Below are positions 1 through 10,629 of a stretch of 64,000 bases of DNA, one piece after another. The notes under the pieces are model-generated. The model saw nothing but the letters and a program-made list of their open reading frames with translations, ran no database searches and was not told the DNA's origin. Origin of the DNA: Ferrovibrio sp. Its GTDB lineage: Bacteria; Pseudomonadota; Alphaproteobacteria; Ferrovibrionales; Ferrovibrionaceae. The DNA lies in contig JAGOQS010000001.1 in the NCBI GenBank assembly GCA_017991315.1, positions 1 to 64,000 on the forward strand, written 5' to 3'. The translations under genes were made by a program, and so were the position numbers. Position 1 is the first letter of the stretch; each line of letters begins with the position of its first letter.

Positions 1-345
1 GACTTCCAGGTCAATGTCGGCGACCGCGTGTTCTTCGACTATGACAAGTTCGACGTGAAGCCGGCCGGCAAGGCCACCCTGGACAAGCAGGCCGCCTGGC
101 TGAAGCGCTATGGCCAGTGGAAGGTCGTGATCGAGGGTCATGCCGACGAACGCGGCACCCGCGAGTACAACCTTGCTCTCGGTGAGCGTCGCGCCAACTC
201 GGTCAAGGCCTACCTGGTCAACCAGGGCATCCCGGCCAACCGCGTGACCACGATCTCCTACGGCAAGGAGCGCCCGGTCGCTCTCGGCTCGAACGAAGCC
301 GCCTGGGCGCAGAACCGCCGCGGCGTGACCGTTCTGTCGAACTAA
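1..345 (+). CDS. pal: Pal, peptidoglycan-associated lipoprotein, C-terminal part
   Basis: The frame is open from the first base, so the lipoprotein signal and N-terminal part lie outside the window. The visible 114 residues form an OmpA-like peptidoglycan-binding domain: a VFFDYDKFDV strand, then VIEGHADERGTREYN and LGERRANSVKAYL, which carry the residues that bind diaminopimelate in this family, and a typical ISYGKERPV end. Pal tethers the outer membrane to peptidoglycan within the Tol-Pal complex. cpoB follows on the same strand, as in Tol-Pal loci generally. Identification is secure; only the 5' end is missing. Confidence 0.95.
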   Translation, partial: DFQVNVGDRVFFDYDKFDVKPAGKATLDKQAAWLKRYGQWKVVIEGHADERGTREYNLALGERRANSVKAYLVNQGIPANRVTTISYGKERPVALGSNEAAWAQNRRGVTVLSN

Positions 346-399
346 GCTGATCCAGCCTTGGCCGGCTCCGTGCCGGCCAGAGCGTGGCTCAAGAGATTG

Positions 400-444
400 C
401 ACCCGCCTAGCCCCTGACCTGTTCAGGCGGCAGGCGGGTGTTTT
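400..444 (+). terminator. Rho-independent terminator after pal
   Basis: CACCCGCCT (400-408) pairs with AGGCGGGTG (432-440), followed by TTTT. The loop holds a second small hairpin, CCTGA/TCAGG. It lies 55 bases after the pal stop and before cpoB, so it probably limits readthrough and cpoB may depend on its own promoter or partial readthrough. Confidence 0.7.
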
Positions 445-591
445 CGTTTGCAGGGGTCGGAAATCCACGCCCAGGCCGGTTCCATGGCTGGCGAGACGCC
501 TTGGTTTCGCCGTAAAAATCGCGCACCCTATTCGCTGATTCGCGCCCTCTGGCGCGCCCCGCATATCGCCAGCCCATACAGGGGTGAGCCC

Positions 592-1659
592 ATGTTTCGC
601 ATCCTGCCTTCGCTTGTTTTCGCCAGCCTGCTCAGTGTGGGCCTGGTGAGCGCCGCCTTTTTGGCGCCGGCTGCCCATGCCCAGAGTGATCAGGCGCTCT
701 ACGACCGCATCAACCGGCTGGAGACCGATCTGCGCACGCTGCAGCGCCAGGTCTATCGCGGCGGTCCCATACCCCAGACTGGGCCCCAGGGTGCCGCGCC
801 GGCGCCAAGCGGTTCGCTGACCGAGTCCGGCGAAGGCGAAACCAGCGCCGCCAACCGGCTGAATTCCCGCATCGACCAGCTCGAGGGCCAGATCCGCGAC
901 CTGATCGGCCGCTTCGAGGAAGTGGAATACAAGAACATCCAGACCCAGCGCCGCCTCGACAAGCTGGTGGAGGATATCGACTTCCGCCTCAATGCGCTGG
1001 AGCGCACGCAACCGGCACCGGGCAGTGCGCCGGCTGCTGCGTCGGCGCCGGCTTCCGGCGGTGGAGCACCGGCCCAGGCTGTGGCCGGCACGCCCGGCCA
1101 GTCATCGTCGAACCCGAATCAGGCGCCGAGCCGCGAAGGCGTGCTCGGCAGCATGCCGGTGGATGCGCAAGGGCGCCCGCTGCCGGGCAATGCCCAGTCC
1201 GGCGCTCCGGCCCGCACCGCCGCGGCACCGGCAGCCCCCGCTGCCTCGGCCCGCGCCCGGCTGCCGGCCGGCAGCCCCAAGGAACGCTACGACTACGCCT
1301 ACAAGCTGCTGGTGCAGAGCGACTATGCCGATGCCGAAGCCGCTTTCCGCGAATTCATCGCCGCCCATGGCCAGGATCCGCTGGCCGGCAATGCGCAATA
1401 CTGGCTCGGTGAGACCTACTATGTGCGCGGCCAGTATGAGCAATCGGCCTCGGCCTTCCTGCAGGGCTACCAGGGCTATCCGAAGAATGCCAAGGCGCCC
1501 GACAGCCTGCTCAAGCTCGGCATGTCGCTCACCGCGCTGAAGAAGACTGCGGAGGCCTGTGCCGCCTATGGCCAGCTCGCCAAGGAATTCCCCAACGCGC
1601 CGCCGCATGTGAAGGACGCCATGGGCCGCGAACGTGCCAAGGCCGGCTGCCGCGCCTAA
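592..1659 (+). CDS. cpoB: CpoB/YbgF, Tol-Pal system coordinator
   Basis: A 355-residue secreted protein. Residues 1-31 form a signal peptide ending AHAQ. A short coiled coil follows (DRINRLETDLRTLQRQV and a second heptad stretch near residues 85-130), then an Ala/Pro/Gly-rich linker, then a C-terminal TPR region starting KERYDYAYKLLVQSDY. This is the standard CpoB architecture; CpoB links peptidoglycan synthesis with outer-membrane constriction by contacting TolA. The ATG at 592 is preferred over upstream starts because it gives an intact signal peptide and has GGGGTGAG just upstream. The tilS start lies inside its 3' end. Confidence 0.92.
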   Translation: MFRILPSLVFASLLSVGLVSAAFLAPAAHAQSDQALYDRINRLETDLRTLQRQVYRGGPIPQTGPQGAAPAPSGSLTESGEGETSAANRLNSRIDQLEGQIRDLIGRFEEVEYKNIQTQRRLDKLVEDIDFRLNALERTQPAPGSAPAAASAPASGGGAPAQAVAGTPGQSSSNPNQAPSREGVLGSMPVDAQGRPLPGNAQSGAPARTAAAPAAPAASARARLPAGSPKERYDYAYKLLVQSDYADAEAAFREFIAAHGQDPLAGNAQYWLGETYYVRGQYEQSASAFLQGYQGYPKNAKAPDSLLKLGMSLTALKKTAEACAAYGQLAKEFPNAPPHVKDAMGRERAKAGCRA

Positions 1660-2917
1660 AGCTTTGCGTCCGCTGGCGGCGGCTGAATTCGGCCGCCTGC
1701 TGGCGCCGCTGGCGGCTGATGCCGGATCGCTGGCTGTTGCCTGTTCCGGCGGTGCCGATTCCCTCTGCCTCGCTTTGCTCTGCCATGATTGGGCGGCCCG
1801 GCGCGGCATCGCGCTCACCGCGCTGATCGTCGATCACGGCCTGCGCCCGGAGTCGCGCAGCGAAGCGCGCCAGGTGGCGGCCTGGTTGCGCGATGCCGGC
1901 ATTGCCGCCGAAATCCTTCCCTGGACCGGCACAAAACCCACTGCCAACCGCCAGGCGGCGGCACGCGAAGCCCGCTATGCCCTGCTCGAAGCTTGGTGCC
2001 GGCGCCACGGTGTCGCGCATCTGCTGCTGGCACAGCATCGCGACGACCAGGCCGAGACCCTGCTGCTGCGCGCCGCGCGCGGTTCCGGCGTCGATGGCCT
2101 TGCCGCCATGGCGCCGCTGCTGGAGGTGAACGGCATCCGGCGGCTGCGGCCATTGTTGGGCATCCCGAAAGCGCGGCTGGTCGCCACCTTGCGGGCGCGC
2201 GGCCAAAGCTGGATCGAGGACCCGAGCAACCGGCATCCGGCCTATGCCCGCACCGCCATGCGTGCCGCGCTTGCCGGCCTTGGTGATGACGCAGCGGCGC
2301 ATCTGGCGCAGACGGCCGCCAACATGGCGCGGGCGCGGGCGGCACTGGAGCAGATCACCGCCGAGCGGCTGGCCCAGGCCGTGGCTTATGACGATGGCGC
2401 CGGCATCGCCTGGGTGGATGCGGCGATGCTTTGTGCTGGGCCGGACGAGATCGCGCTGCGGGGCTTAAGCGCCGTGCTGAAACGCATCGGTGGCGAGGCG
2501 TTGCCGCCGCGGCTCGAACGCCTGGAGCGCCTGCTGGCGAAATTGCGCGGCGGCGATTTCAGCCACACCTTGCATCGCTGCCGGCTGCTGCCTTGGGATA
2601 ATCGCCTCTTGATCCTGCGCGAGGCCCGCCATCTGGCACCGCCGCTGGTGCTGAAAGTTGGGCAGGAACAGGTCTGGGATGGGCGCTGGCGCGTGCTGGC
2701 TTTGCACAAGCTGCCGCGTGGCTTGCGGCTTGGCGCGTTCGGTGAGGGCGCATTGGAACGAAACGGCGCTTTTCCGGGCCTCATGGAACGCCGCCTGCCG
2801 GCCCCGGTGCTGCCTGTGCTGCCGGCGCTGTTGCTAGGACGGCGGGTGATCGGCCTGCCCAGCCTGGGGCTGGGCGTCAATCCCGGCGTCATGTTGGCCT
2901 GGGGTCATGCTGGCTAA
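1634..2917 (+). CDS. tilS: tRNA(Ile)-lysidine synthase
   Basis: This cytoplasmic enzyme adds lysine to C34 of the CAU-anticodon tRNA(Ile), changing its identity from Met to Ile. The PP-loop motif SGGADS is at residues 38-43 and the following VDHGLRPESRSEA and AQHRDDQAETLLLRAARGSG blocks are family hallmarks. The predicted GTG start overlaps the end of cpoB by 26 bases, so the two are probably translationally coupled. At 427 residues it has the N-terminal catalytic domain plus the TilS substrate-binding region. The pal-cpoB-tilS-ftsH order is conserved in Alphaproteobacteria. Confidence 0.93.
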   Translation: MPRPAAAPKALRPLAAAEFGRLLAPLAADAGSLAVACSGGADSLCLALLCHDWAARRGIALTALIVDHGLRPESRSEARQVAAWLRDAGIAAEILPWTGTKPTANRQAAAREARYALLEAWCRRHGVAHLLLAQHRDDQAETLLLRAARGSGVDGLAAMAPLLEVNGIRRLRPLLGIPKARLVATLRARGQSWIEDPSNRHPAYARTAMRAALAGLGDDAAAHLAQTAANMARARAALEQITAERLAQAVAYDDGAGIAWVDAAMLCAGPDEIALRGLSAVLKRIGGEALPPRLERLERLLAKLRGGDFSHTLHRCRLLPWDNRLLILREARHLAPPLVLKVGQEQVWDGRWRVLALHKLPRGLRLGAFGEGALERNGAFPGLMERRLPAPVLPVLPALLLGRRVIGLPSLGLGVNPGVMLAWGHAG

Positions 2918-2966
2918 GCTGTAACGATTTCTCATAATTTCGTGAGCCGAAGCGCAATTTAAGGTG

Positions 2967-2994
2967 CTTGTTTCAGGCCTTTGGGCTCTTATGT
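2967..2994 (+). promoter_or_regulatory. Heat-shock (RpoH-type) promoter for ftsH
   Basis: CTTG at 2967-2970, 17 bases, then CTTATGT at 2988-2994. This fits the alphaproteobacterial sigma-32 pattern (CTTG, 17-18 bases, CYTATNT). Transcription would begin near 3001, about 100 bases before the ftsH start. ftsH is a classic heat-shock gene, which supports the call. The promoter also rules out start codons upstream of about 3000. Confidence 0.7.
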
Positions 2995-3099
2995 AATGAG
3001 GACGAGGCAGTGGTGCCGCCGGCTTCCGGCCGCTACACTATTGCCCGACCGGGCGGACAGATGCCGTCTGGTGCTTCGTCGAGAAAGGGTAAGGCCTCC

Positions 3100-5034
<1,935 letters not shown>

Positions 5035-5043
5035 TGCTTTCTC

Positions 5044-5078
5044 GCGTCATCCCCGGACTTGACCCGGGGATCTCGTGC
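5044..5078. repeat. REP-like palindromic repeat
   Basis: A copy of the dispersed family found throughout the window, with CGTCATCCCCGG and CCGGGGATCTCG arms around ACTTGAC. It sits just after the ftsH stop and before the terminator. Confidence 0.75.
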
Positions 5079-5087
5079 CACAGACCC

Positions 5088-5116
5088 AAAAGCCCGGCAG
5101 CAATGCCGGGCTTTTT
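5088..5116 (+). terminator. Rho-independent terminator after ftsH
   Basis: AAAAGCCCGGCA (5088-5099), loop GCAA, TGCCGGGCTTTTT (5104-5116). A strong GC stem with U-tract on the ftsH strand, and A-rich on the other side. Confidence 0.88.
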
Positions 5117-5135
5117 CTTTGGCTCGCACCAATGC

Positions 5136-5176
5136 CGTCACCCCGGCCCAGAGACCAAGGCCGCGCGCCGGGGTCC
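5136..5176. repeat. Degenerate REP-like hairpin
   Basis: CGTCACCCCGGC (5136-5147) faces GCCGGGGTCC (5167-5176) across a 19-base loop. It resembles the REP family's CGTCA-plus-GC-arm layout but is diverged. Confidence 0.45.
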
Positions 5177-5223
5177 TATTTTTTTGTGTTACTATTGTCC
5201 AACTCATCACTTTAGGAATCGCC

Positions 5224-5859
5224 ATGCTCACCGTGCATCATCTCGGCAAGTCGCAATCCGAGCGCATCGTCTGGCTCTGCGAGGAACTGGGGATCCCCTA
5301 TGACCTCAAGGTCTACCAGCGCGCGCCGCGCCTGGCGCCGCCGGATTACAAGGCGCTGCATCCGATGGGTTCTGCGCCAGTCATTACCGATGGTGCGGTT
5401 ACGCTGGCGGAATCAGGCGCCGTGGTGGAATACATCCTGGCCAAATACGGCGAAGGCCGCCTGGCGCTCGGCAAGGAGCATCCGAATTTCGCCGACTATC
5501 TCTACTGGCTGCATTTCGCTAATGGCACGCTGCAGCCCGGCTTCATGCGCCTGATGGTGACAACGTTGCTCGACGCCCCGCCCGAACACCCGACGCGGCA
5601 ATGGGGCGAGAAGCGCCTCGCCCAGGCGCTCGGCCTGATGGATCAGCGCCTGAGTGCCAACCCCTGGCTCGCTGGTGCTGAATTCACGGCGGCAGATATC
5701 ATGTCGGTGTTCTCCCTCACCACCATGCGCCACTTCCAGCCCTACGACCTCACGCCTTATCCGCATATCCGCGCCTACCTGCAACGCGTCGCCGCGCGAC
5801 CGGGCTATCAGCGCGCCATGGCGAAGGGCGATCCAGGGATGGAGTTGCTGTTGGGGTGA
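5224..5859 (+). CDS. Glutathione S-transferase family protein
   Basis: A 211-residue soluble protein. The N-terminal thioredoxin-like half starts MLTVHHLGKSQSERIVWLCE and contains the glutathione-binding SAPVITDGAVTLAESGAVVEYI stretch (P at the cis-proline site, ES at the gamma-Glu site). The C-terminal half is the all-helical GST domain with the conserved FTAADIMS N-cap motif. The position of the first-strand serine (KSQSER) suggests a Ser-type catalytic residue, which is an inference. Substrate unknown. ATG 5224 is chosen as it begins directly at the fold; upstream extension would cross the terminator and repeat. Confidence 0.9.
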   Translation: MLTVHHLGKSQSERIVWLCEELGIPYDLKVYQRAPRLAPPDYKALHPMGSAPVITDGAVTLAESGAVVEYILAKYGEGRLALGKEHPNFADYLYWLHFANGTLQPGFMRLMVTTLLDAPPEHPTRQWGEKRLAQALGLMDQRLSANPWLAGAEFTAADIMSVFSLTTMRHFQPYDLTPYPHIRAYLQRVAARPGYQRAMAKGDPGMELLLG

Positions 5860-5965
5860 ATACGGTGTCACCGTGCCGGCTTGGGGTAAATAATAAAATT
5901 AATATTCACTGTTAAATTCGTGGGGAGGATCGATCGACTGGATGCAAATTGAATGAAGCTCGTAA

Positions 5966-5983
5966 TTGTAAAATTTCTTACAA
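5966..5983. promoter_or_regulatory. Inverted repeat upstream of the ATPase gene
   Basis: TTGTAA, six bases, TTACAA: a perfect 6-6-6 inverted repeat in the AT-rich region 48 bases before the start of the next gene. It may be an operator for that gene or simply an A/T-rich hairpin. No regulator is encoded beside it. Confidence 0.35.
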
Positions 5984-6030
5984 AGCACTAATAAATATAT
6001 ATTCGTGCATAAAATTAAACGGGGTTGGCG

Positions 6031-7470
6031 ATGAGCAATATGGATTTCCGCAAAATACGCTTTGGATACGCAAGTGCGGAGAAGGAAAGCGTAGAGGCGC
6101 CGGATTTGCTCCTGGAAGGCTATATGGATTTTCGTGCAATTTCAGATGAAGCCCAGCGAGGCGCAAAGTTTTTATTTCTTGGATATAAGGGTTCTGGAAA
6201 GTCGGCTATCGGAGAGCGCCTCAAGTTAGTAAGTCAAGCCGACCCACTTACTTTTCACGCGGCTTTGAGTCTTGAGGATTTTCCATTCACGCCTTTCTCG
6301 AAAATGATTCGCGGTGAGGCGGAGCCAGAAGCAAAATATCCAGATGCTTGGTCTTGGCTAATTTTAACATATGTTCTGGACTCACTCTCAAAAGATAATG
6401 GAGCAAAAAGCCTAGGCAATTCCCCAACTGCATTATTCGATACGACAGAGATTTTGAGAAATATGGGGCTTTGTCCAGCCCCCAACTTAAAGGAAGTAAT
6501 AAGAGCAACAACAAAAAAGACGTTCAAAATATCTGTGCCAAAATTTCTTGAAGGAAACTTTGAAGGGATTGACCCAACCAAGGCTTATGACTTGCCATCT
6601 TTTGTTGAAATTCTTAAAAATGTTGTCTGTGACATTCGTAGCGAAAGTGTGCATTACATTACCATTGATGGACTTGATGATATTTTATCGAGCCGCCAAG
6701 TTCAATATAAGTCGCTTGGTTCTCTCGTATTTGAAGTCAATCGGTTGAACACTCTATTTCGACAGAAGAATGTTCCTGTCAGAATAATTTTATTATGCAG
6801 GACTGATCTTTTTGACAGAATTGCCGGTGCCAATAAAAACAAGATTAGGCAAGATTCTGCAATAGAACTCGATTGGTATGCCGACCCAAATAACCCTAAG
6901 GAGTCCCTTTTAATTAAGACTGCAAATCTAAGAGCCCAAATGCTCTATAAGGGCATTGATGTTTTTGAGACATTTTTTCCAGATAAGATTGGAGGCAAGG
7001 CTATTGAAGGTCATCTTCTGCAGGTCACTCGACATACACCGCGTGATTTCTTTCAACTGCTCACGCGGCTGCAAAATTTTTACTCTGGCGGAAAGTTTTC
7101 GGAAGCCCAGATTCGTAGTGGGATTCGTGAATACTCTCAGAAATATTTTCTCACGGAATTATTTGATGAGATGCACGGTTTCGCTAAGGACAAGGAAGCG
7201 GAAAAGCTTTTTGGAGCAATGGAAGATTTCGGTCGTAGAGAATTTAACATTGATGAATTCGCGCAGTCGCGACAGGTTGCCGATATACCTAGGGAGCGGC
7301 TGGAGCATTTATTTGAGCGTTTATTTGAATGCAGCGCCATTGGCCATGTAGATCACTCTAGGGGGCATCCAATATTTAGTTTCAAGTATCGCAACGCCCT
7401 GGCCTCTTTTTATCCTAGTAAAAAGATTACAGTACATAGAGGCCTATGGAAGGCACTAAATCTCAATTAA
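6031..7470 (+). CDS. P-loop ATPase, resembling the Sll1717 family
   Basis: A 479-residue soluble NTPase. Walker A GYKGSGKS is at 51-58, Walker B VHYITIDGLDD at 207-217 and a sensor-1-like RIILLCRTDLF at 251-261, an arrangement of STAND/AAA-type ATPases. The overall pattern matches proteins named P-loop ATPase, Sll1717 family; the biological role of that family is not established. The C-terminal third has no recognisable effector domain. The gene is visibly AT-rich (many AAA, ATT, TTT codons) beside GC-rich neighbours, and the AT-rich stretch spans about 5870-7480, so it was probably acquired horizontally. A role in phage defence or stress is possible but unproven. ATG 6031 follows GGGGTTGGCG; TTG 6025 is an alternative. 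Confidence 0.75.
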   Translation: MSNMDFRKIRFGYASAEKESVEAPDLLLEGYMDFRAISDEAQRGAKFLFLGYKGSGKSAIGERLKLVSQADPLTFHAALSLEDFPFTPFSKMIRGEAEPEAKYPDAWSWLILTYVLDSLSKDNGAKSLGNSPTALFDTTEILRNMGLCPAPNLKEVIRATTKKTFKISVPKFLEGNFEGIDPTKAYDLPSFVEILKNVVCDIRSESVHYITIDGLDDILSSRQVQYKSLGSLVFEVNRLNTLFRQKNVPVRIILLCRTDLFDRIAGANKNKIRQDSAIELDWYADPNNPKESLLIKTANLRAQMLYKGIDVFETFFPDKIGGKAIEGHLLQVTRHTPRDFFQLLTRLQNFYSGGKFSEAQIRSGIREYSQKYFLTELFDEMHGFAKDKEAEKLFGAMEDFGRREFNIDEFAQSRQVADIPRERLEHLFERLFECSAIGHVDHSRGHPIFSFKYRNALASFYPSKKITVHRGLWKALNLN

Positions 7471-7479
7471 CTCTATTCT

Positions 7480-8097
7480 TCACCGCTCCGCCATCGCCAG
7501 CTTGACGCCCAGCCCGACGAAAGCCGCCGCAAAGGTCCGCCGCAGCCACAGCATCACGCGCGGGCGCGTCAGCACATGGTCGCGCATGGCGGCGGCGAAC
7601 AGGCCGTAGACGGCGAATACCGCAAACGTCATCGCCATGAAGACGGCACTTAAGGTCAGCATGCTGCCGAGCGGCGCCGGATCATTGGCGGCAATGAATT
7701 GCGGCAGGAAGGCGAGGAAGAAGATCGAGAGCTTGGGGTTGAGGATGTTTACCAGCACCGCCTCGAGCGTGATCTGCCAGCCGGAACGGGGTGCTGAATT
7801 GGCCGGACTTGAGAAACTCATGGCGCCGCGCTCGCGCCAGGTTGCCCAGGCCATGTAGAGCAGGTAGGCGACGCCGGCATATTTCACGATCTCGAAGGCC
7901 AGCGCGCTGGCATGCAGCAGGGCGGCCAGCCCGGTGATGGCGGCGAGCATATGCGGCACGATGCCGAGCGTGCAGCCGAAGGCCGCGATCACGCTGGCGC
8001 GGCTGCCGCGCCCCAGACCGGCGGCGATGGTGTAGACCACGCCGGTGCCGGGCGTGGCGACGACGATCAGCGAGATGATCAGGTAATCCAGGCTCAT
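7480..8097 (-). CDS. LysE/RhtB family amino-acid exporter
   Basis: A 205-residue polytopic membrane protein with the N-terminal signature of the family: SLDYLIISLIVVATPGTGVVYTIAAGLGRGSRA (quoted in part: ATPGTGVVYTIAAGLGRG). About six membrane segments are visible, including GIVPHMLAAITGLAALL and LNPKLSIFFLAFLPQF. LysE/RhtB proteins export amino acids or their analogues; the substrate cannot be told. The start lies 17 bases after the stop of the MFS gene on the same strand, so the two probably form an operon. Its 3' end abuts the AT-rich ATPase gene convergently with only nine bases between. Confidence 0.9.
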   Translation of the reverse strand: MSLDYLIISLIVVATPGTGVVYTIAAGLGRGSRASVIAAFGCTLGIVPHMLAAITGLAALLHASALAFEIVKYAGVAYLLYMAWATWRERGAMSFSSPANSAPRSGWQITLEAVLVNILNPKLSIFFLAFLPQFIAANDPAPLGSMLTLSAVFMAMTFAVFAVYGLFAAAMRDHVLTRPRVMLWLRRTFAAAFVGLGVKLAMAER

Positions 8098-8114
8098 GAC
8101 GATGCCGCTCCAGG

Positions 8115-9365
8115 TCAAGCCGCCGCTGCGAGCCCCGCGATCCGTTGCCGGCGCCAGCGCAGCAGCATCCAGCCGATGATAGCCACATTGAGCAGGTTGA
8201 AGGCAATGCCGTTCAGCAGGGCAGCCTGATAGCTCCCCGTCAGGTCGAAGATGGCGCCGGACATCCAGCCGCCCAGGCTCATGCCGGCAAGCGTGGCGGC
8301 GATGGCGACCGAGACGCGCAGGCCCGATTGCTCGGGCGGAAACAGTTCGCGCACGATGAAGGCATAGCTCGGCACGATGCCGCCCTGCACCAGGCCGAAG
8401 AAGGCCGAGACGATGTAGAGCGAGGCGAGGCCATCGAAGGGCAGGTAGAAGGTCAGCGCCAGGCCCTGCAGGGCCGAGCCGAGCAGCAAGGTGGCGAGCC
8501 CGCCGATGCGGTCGAGGATCCAGCCCGAGGCCAGCCGGCTGATGATGCCGAAGGCCAGCATGAGCGAGAGCATCTCGGCACCGCGCGCCGGGCCATAGCC
8601 GAGATCGACGCAATAGGCGACGATATGCACCTGCGGCATCGACATGGCGACGCAGCAGGCAATGCCGGCGATCAGCAGCAGGCCCTGCACGCCGTTCGGC
8701 GCCAGCCCAAGCGGGCGATGCGCGCCGGCCTTGTTCAAGCCCGCGCTGGCCTGCGGCAGCGGCGGCTGGACCGGCGGGCGGCGGCGCAGCACAAAGCTCA
8801 ACGGCACCATGGTGACGAGGCAGAACAGGCCGATGCCCCAATGGGTGTCGCGCCAGCCATGCTGGGCGATGAAATATTCCACCACCGGCGGCCACACCGC
8901 GCCGGCGAAGTAATTGCCGCTGGCGCAAAGCCCGATGGCAAGGCCACGGCGACGCTCGAACCAGAGTGAGATATCGGCGATCAGCGGCCCAAACATGGCG
9001 GAGGAACCGAAGCCGATCAGGCCGCCATAGATGAAGGCCAGCATGGTGATGCTGGTGGCTTTCGCCGCCAGCACATAGCCGAGACTCAAGGAGAGCGTGC
9101 CGAGGATCACCGGGGTGACGATGCCGAAGCGGTCGGCCAGCCTTCCCATGAACACCACGCCGACAACGAAACCGAGCATGGTGAGCGAGTAGGGCAGCGA
9201 AGCACCGCCACGCAGCACGCCGAATTCCGCCTGCACAGCGGGTAGCGCGACGACGATGGCCCACATGCCGACACCGCCGATGGTGCTGATGGTGAAACTG
9301 CCCAACAGGCGCAGCCAGGCATAGGGGGATTCAATATCGCTGGCGTGACCAGGGGCGGTGGTCAT
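8115..9365 (-). CDS. MFS transporter, monocarboxylate/oxalate-formate-like
   Basis: A 416-residue transporter with 12 predicted membrane segments. The N-terminal half contains FTISTIGGVGMWAIVVALPA and the loop 2-3 motif GRLADRFG; WFERRRGLAIGLCASGNYF is typical of the oxalate/formate antiporter-monocarboxylate branch of MFS. The second half repeats the pattern (GWILDRIGG). Substrate unknown, plausibly a small carboxylate. ATG 9365 is chosen over an upstream start because the extra residues are unrelated to the fold. It leads a probable two-gene operon with the LysE exporter. Confidence 0.87.
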   Translation of the reverse strand: MTTAPGHASDIESPYAWLRLLGSFTISTIGGVGMWAIVVALPAVQAEFGVLRGGASLPYSLTMLGFVVGVVFMGRLADRFGIVTPVILGTLSLSLGYVLAAKATSITMLAFIYGGLIGFGSSAMFGPLIADISLWFERRRGLAIGLCASGNYFAGAVWPPVVEYFIAQHGWRDTHWGIGLFCLVTMVPLSFVLRRRPPVQPPLPQASAGLNKAGAHRPLGLAPNGVQGLLLIAGIACCVAMSMPQVHIVAYCVDLGYGPARGAEMLSLMLAFGIISRLASGWILDRIGGLATLLLGSALQGLALTFYLPFDGLASLYIVSAFFGLVQGGIVPSYAFIVRELFPPEQSGLRVSVAIAATLAGMSLGGWMSGAIFDLTGSYQAALLNGIAFNLLNVAIIGWMLLRWRRQRIAGLAAAA

Positions 9366-9471
9366 GCGGCGGCTTCCTTCTGGGCGAGACGTTTCCTTGT
9401 CCGCTAGCCTAGGTGCTGCCGCATTCCATGGCAATGGCGCGATTGTGCGGGTGCAATCGTATCAGGCGCTA

Positions 9472-10536
9472 TTATTCCGCTGCTTCGGCGTCGAGGATCG
9501 CCTGCTTGCGCGCCAGGCCCCAGCGATAGCCGCCCAAGCCGCCATCGCTGCGCAATGCGCGGTGGCAGGGCACCAGCACGCCGAGGATATTGTTGCCGCA
9601 GGCCGAGCCGACGGCGCGCGCCGCTTTCGGTTCGCCAAGCGCGATGGCGATTTCGCGATAGCTGCGGGTTTCGCCGCGCGGGATGGCGCTCAAGGCCTGC
9701 CAGACGCGAATCTGAAATGCCGTGCCGCGCAGATCCAGCGGCAGCTCCTGCTTCGGCTTGCGGCCCATCAGCAGGGCGTCGAGCGCGGCCAGCGCCTTCT
9801 TGCCGGCCGTATCGTCGCGGGTGATTTCGGCCGCCGGGAATTCGCCGCGCAATTCATCCAGCATGGCCGTGTCGCTGTCGCCGAACAGCAAGGCGGCAAT
9901 GCCACGATGGCTTTCCGCCACCAGCACGCGGCCAAGCTTGCGCGGCGCAGGATGGATCGCCACGGTGAGGCTCAAGCCTTCGCCGCCGCGCTTGTAATCG
10001 GCCGGCGTCATGCCGAGCCAGCGGTCGGCTTTTTCATACACCCGGCTCGGGCCACCGAAACCGGCGCCATAGATTGCGTCAGACACGTCGGCGCCACCTT
10101 TCAGTTCGGCTTTCAGCTTGTCGATGCGCCGTGCCTCGGCATAGGCGCGCGGCGAGAGGCCATAGGCGGCGGTGAACAGCCGTTGCAAGTGTGTGGGACT
10201 GACATGGGCGGCGCGGCTTAAAGCGTTGAGGTCGGGTGCCGCTTCGCCGGCTTCGAGTTTCTTGTCGATCAATTGCCGCGCCCGCTCCAGCCGCGCATCG
10301 GCTTCGGCCAGGGCATCCGGGCGGCAGCGCTTGCAGGCGCGGAAGCCGGCGGCCTGGGCCTCGTTCGGGGAAGCGAAGATGCGGACATTGTCGCGCTTCG
10401 GCGCCCGGCTGGTGCAGGAGGGGCGGCAGTAGATTCGCGTGCTGGCGACGCCGTAGAAAAACCGGCCATCGGCCTTGGCATCATTGCCGAGGATGGCGGC
10501 GAATTCGCGGTCAGTAGGGGTGCGTGGCTTGCTCAT
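9472..10536 (-). CDS. ada: Ada, bifunctional methyl-phosphotriester/O6-methylguanine DNA repair protein and activator
   Basis: Three modules in 354 residues: an N-terminal Ada zinc domain with Cys 37, 41, 68 and 71 (RIYCRPSC, RACKRC), an AraC-type helix-turn-helix region around 85-180, and a C-terminal O6-alkylguanine methyltransferase with VPCHR, active Cys 324. In the family, methyl transfer to the N-terminal Cys converts the protein into an activator of the adaptive response. The gene stands alone here; no alkB or alkA is adjacent. All key cysteines are present, so it should be functional. Confidence 0.95.
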   Translation of the reverse strand: MSKPRTPTDREFAAILGNDAKADGRFFYGVASTRIYCRPSCTSRAPKRDNVRIFASPNEAQAAGFRACKRCRPDALAEADARLERARQLIDKKLEAGEAAPDLNALSRAAHVSPTHLQRLFTAAYGLSPRAYAEARRIDKLKAELKGGADVSDAIYGAGFGGPSRVYEKADRWLGMTPADYKRGGEGLSLTVAIHPAPRKLGRVLVAESHRGIAALLFGDSDTAMLDELRGEFPAAEITRDDTAGKKALAALDALLMGRKPKQELPLDLRGTAFQIRVWQALSAIPRGETRSYREIAIALGEPKAARAVGSACGNNILGVLVPCHRALRSDGGLGGYRWGLARKQAILDAEAAE

Positions 10537-10629
10537 GGGATAAAATCTACGGCCTGCCCCGCCGCCCGGCTATCCGGTTCCTGCGGTTTCAGTGGGTGGC
10601 CCTGCCAGGTGCGTCATACGAACCCTCAT

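Noticed and set aside
5860..7480. Insertion sequence or integron cassette around the AT-rich ATPase gene
   Set aside because: No transposase, terminal inverted repeats, target duplication or attC-like site could be seen at the borders.
8098..9264. N-terminal extension of the LysE frame through the MFS gene
   Set aside because: This part is a different frame of the MFS gene on the same strand; the LysE fold begins at MSLDYL (8097).
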